A stretch of 5,886 bases of DNA from Scatosoma sp045655705 (GTDB taxonomy: Bacteria; Bacillota; Clostridia; Christensenellales; Borkfalkiaceae), in the NCBI GenBank assembly GCA_045655705.1, contig JAZOPU010000001.1, forward strand, positions 1 through 5,886, written 5' to 3'. The position numbers and the translations under genes were made by a program. Below the pieces are notes generated by a model. It ran no database searches. It saw only the letters and a list, made by a program, of their open reading frames with translations, and was not told the origin of the DNA. Every line of letters starts with the position of its first letter. The first letter of the stretch is position 1. This document shows, in pieces, positions 5,310 through 5,886 of the stretch.

Positions 5310-5886
5310 TTAGTTGAGTTTTTTAATATACGAACGACGGCGTTTATGCTGTATATAATCGAAATGTCGCCATTGGGCTTGGATATTTGCGTTGGTTTCG
5401 AGATTGAGATTGGTTTCCATATATTCAATCTTACCCGTTTTGAGCATATTTTGCATTTTAATAAGCATAAGTGCGCTCAATCCAGATTTTCTATACTGTG
5501 GCATAATTCCCACAAGCGCAAGATCGATGCTTTCGGGGTTTTTGATTGCTTTTAACAAACGCAAAAGGCAAGCGGGCGTTAATTTTCCACCGCTCTTTTG
5601 CACGGCTTTGCCGATCCCTGGCAAACAAAAACCGAACGCAACGACGTTTTCATTCTCGTCGCACACGACGACGATATATTCTTTATTTAAGATAAGGCGG
5701 AACTGCTCGACCATTTGATCGCGCATTTCGTCCGTGAACGGCACGACGCCGTACAATTCCTTATAACACTCGTCGATACATTCAAAAATGCCTTTTGCGT
5801 ATTTGTTAATATACGCGCGTTTAGATAAACCTTCGCCACCTATGTGCAAATTATGTTTTAAAAGCGCGCGCTCGCCGAGCATTGTC
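5310..5886 (-). CDS. GNAT-type N-acetyltransferase-like protein, C-terminal part (5' end outside window)
   Basis: A reading frame runs in from the window edge and ends at TAA (5310-5312). About 192 residues are visible; an ATG exists at 5880-5882, but the frame is open to the edge and the family is much longer (roughly 370-390 residues), so this is taken as a partial gene. Numbering from that ATG, residues 69-89 (strand, turn with DENEN, strand ending FGFCLPG) and 119-140 (LALVGIMPQYRKSGLSAL) match the central strands and acetyl-CoA-binding turn of the GNAT fold. That turn is R-x-x-G-x-S in place of the usual Q/R-x-x-G-x-G/A. Residues 154-171 (YMETNLNLETNANIQAQW) and a basic KRRRSYIK end are typical of an uncharacterised YghO-like branch of GNAT proteins. 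The substrate is unknown. It has its own terminator and is not part of the metal operon. The family call is fairly confident; the function is not. Confidence 0.75.
   Translation of the reverse strand, partial: TMLGERALLKHNLHIGGEGLSKRAYINKYAKGIFECIDECYKELYGVVPFTDEMRDQMVEQFRLILNKEYIVVVCDENENVVAFGFCLPGIGKAVQKSGGKLTPACLLRLLKAIKNPESIDLALVGIMPQYRKSGLSALMLIKMQNMLKTGKIEYMETNLNLETNANIQAQWRHFDYIQHKRRRSYIKKLN

Overview
The window looks like a piece of chromosome from a low-to-mid GC Bacillota, most likely a Clostridia-type anaerobe. The reasons are strong AGGAGG-like ribosome binding sites, AT-rich spacers with consensus sigma-A promoters, an rdgB-yfcE pair of the kind common in Clostridia, and a sodium/phosphate symporter with a C-terminal PhoU domain. 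This assignment is inference from gene content and style; no rRNA or other marker gene is present. All recognised genes lie on the minus strand, so transcription runs from high to low coordinates.

Layout in the direction of transcription. (1) 5886-5310: the C-terminal part of a GNAT-type acetyltransferase-like protein whose beginning lies outside the window, closed by a clear intrinsic terminator (5267-5303). (2) 5260-5154: a perfect sigma-A promoter (TTGACA, 17 bp, TATAAT) lies directly against a short relic of an ArsR/SmtB (CadC/CzrA-like) metal-sensing repressor. Only the C-terminal alpha-5 sensor segment survives. (3) 5140-1984: an apparent three-gene operon holds a P1B-type heavy-metal efflux ATPase (Zn/Cd/Pb class, cadA/zntA-like), XTP/dITP diphosphatase (rdgB) and a YfcE/MJ0936-type metallophosphoesterase. 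It ends at an intrinsic terminator (1937-1970). (4) 1912-149: a separately promoted Na+/phosphate cotransporter with a C-terminal PhoU-like domain, ending in a GC-rich terminator (117-144). (5) 1-116: no supportable gene, but several small hairpins, one of which shares its 10-bp core with the terminator next to it.

How the genes relate. The ATPase exports divalent soft metals. In relatives it is normally preceded by, and repressed through, a cadC/czrA-type repressor gene. Here that repressor appears to have been deleted down to its last two dozen or so codons, and the ATPase is read from a consensus promoter next to the scar. The inference is that the efflux pump, and the housekeeping rdgB-yfcE pair behind it, have lost local metal control and may be expressed constitutively. 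The repressor relic is the most noteworthy item in the window. I see no wholly new multi-gene system here.
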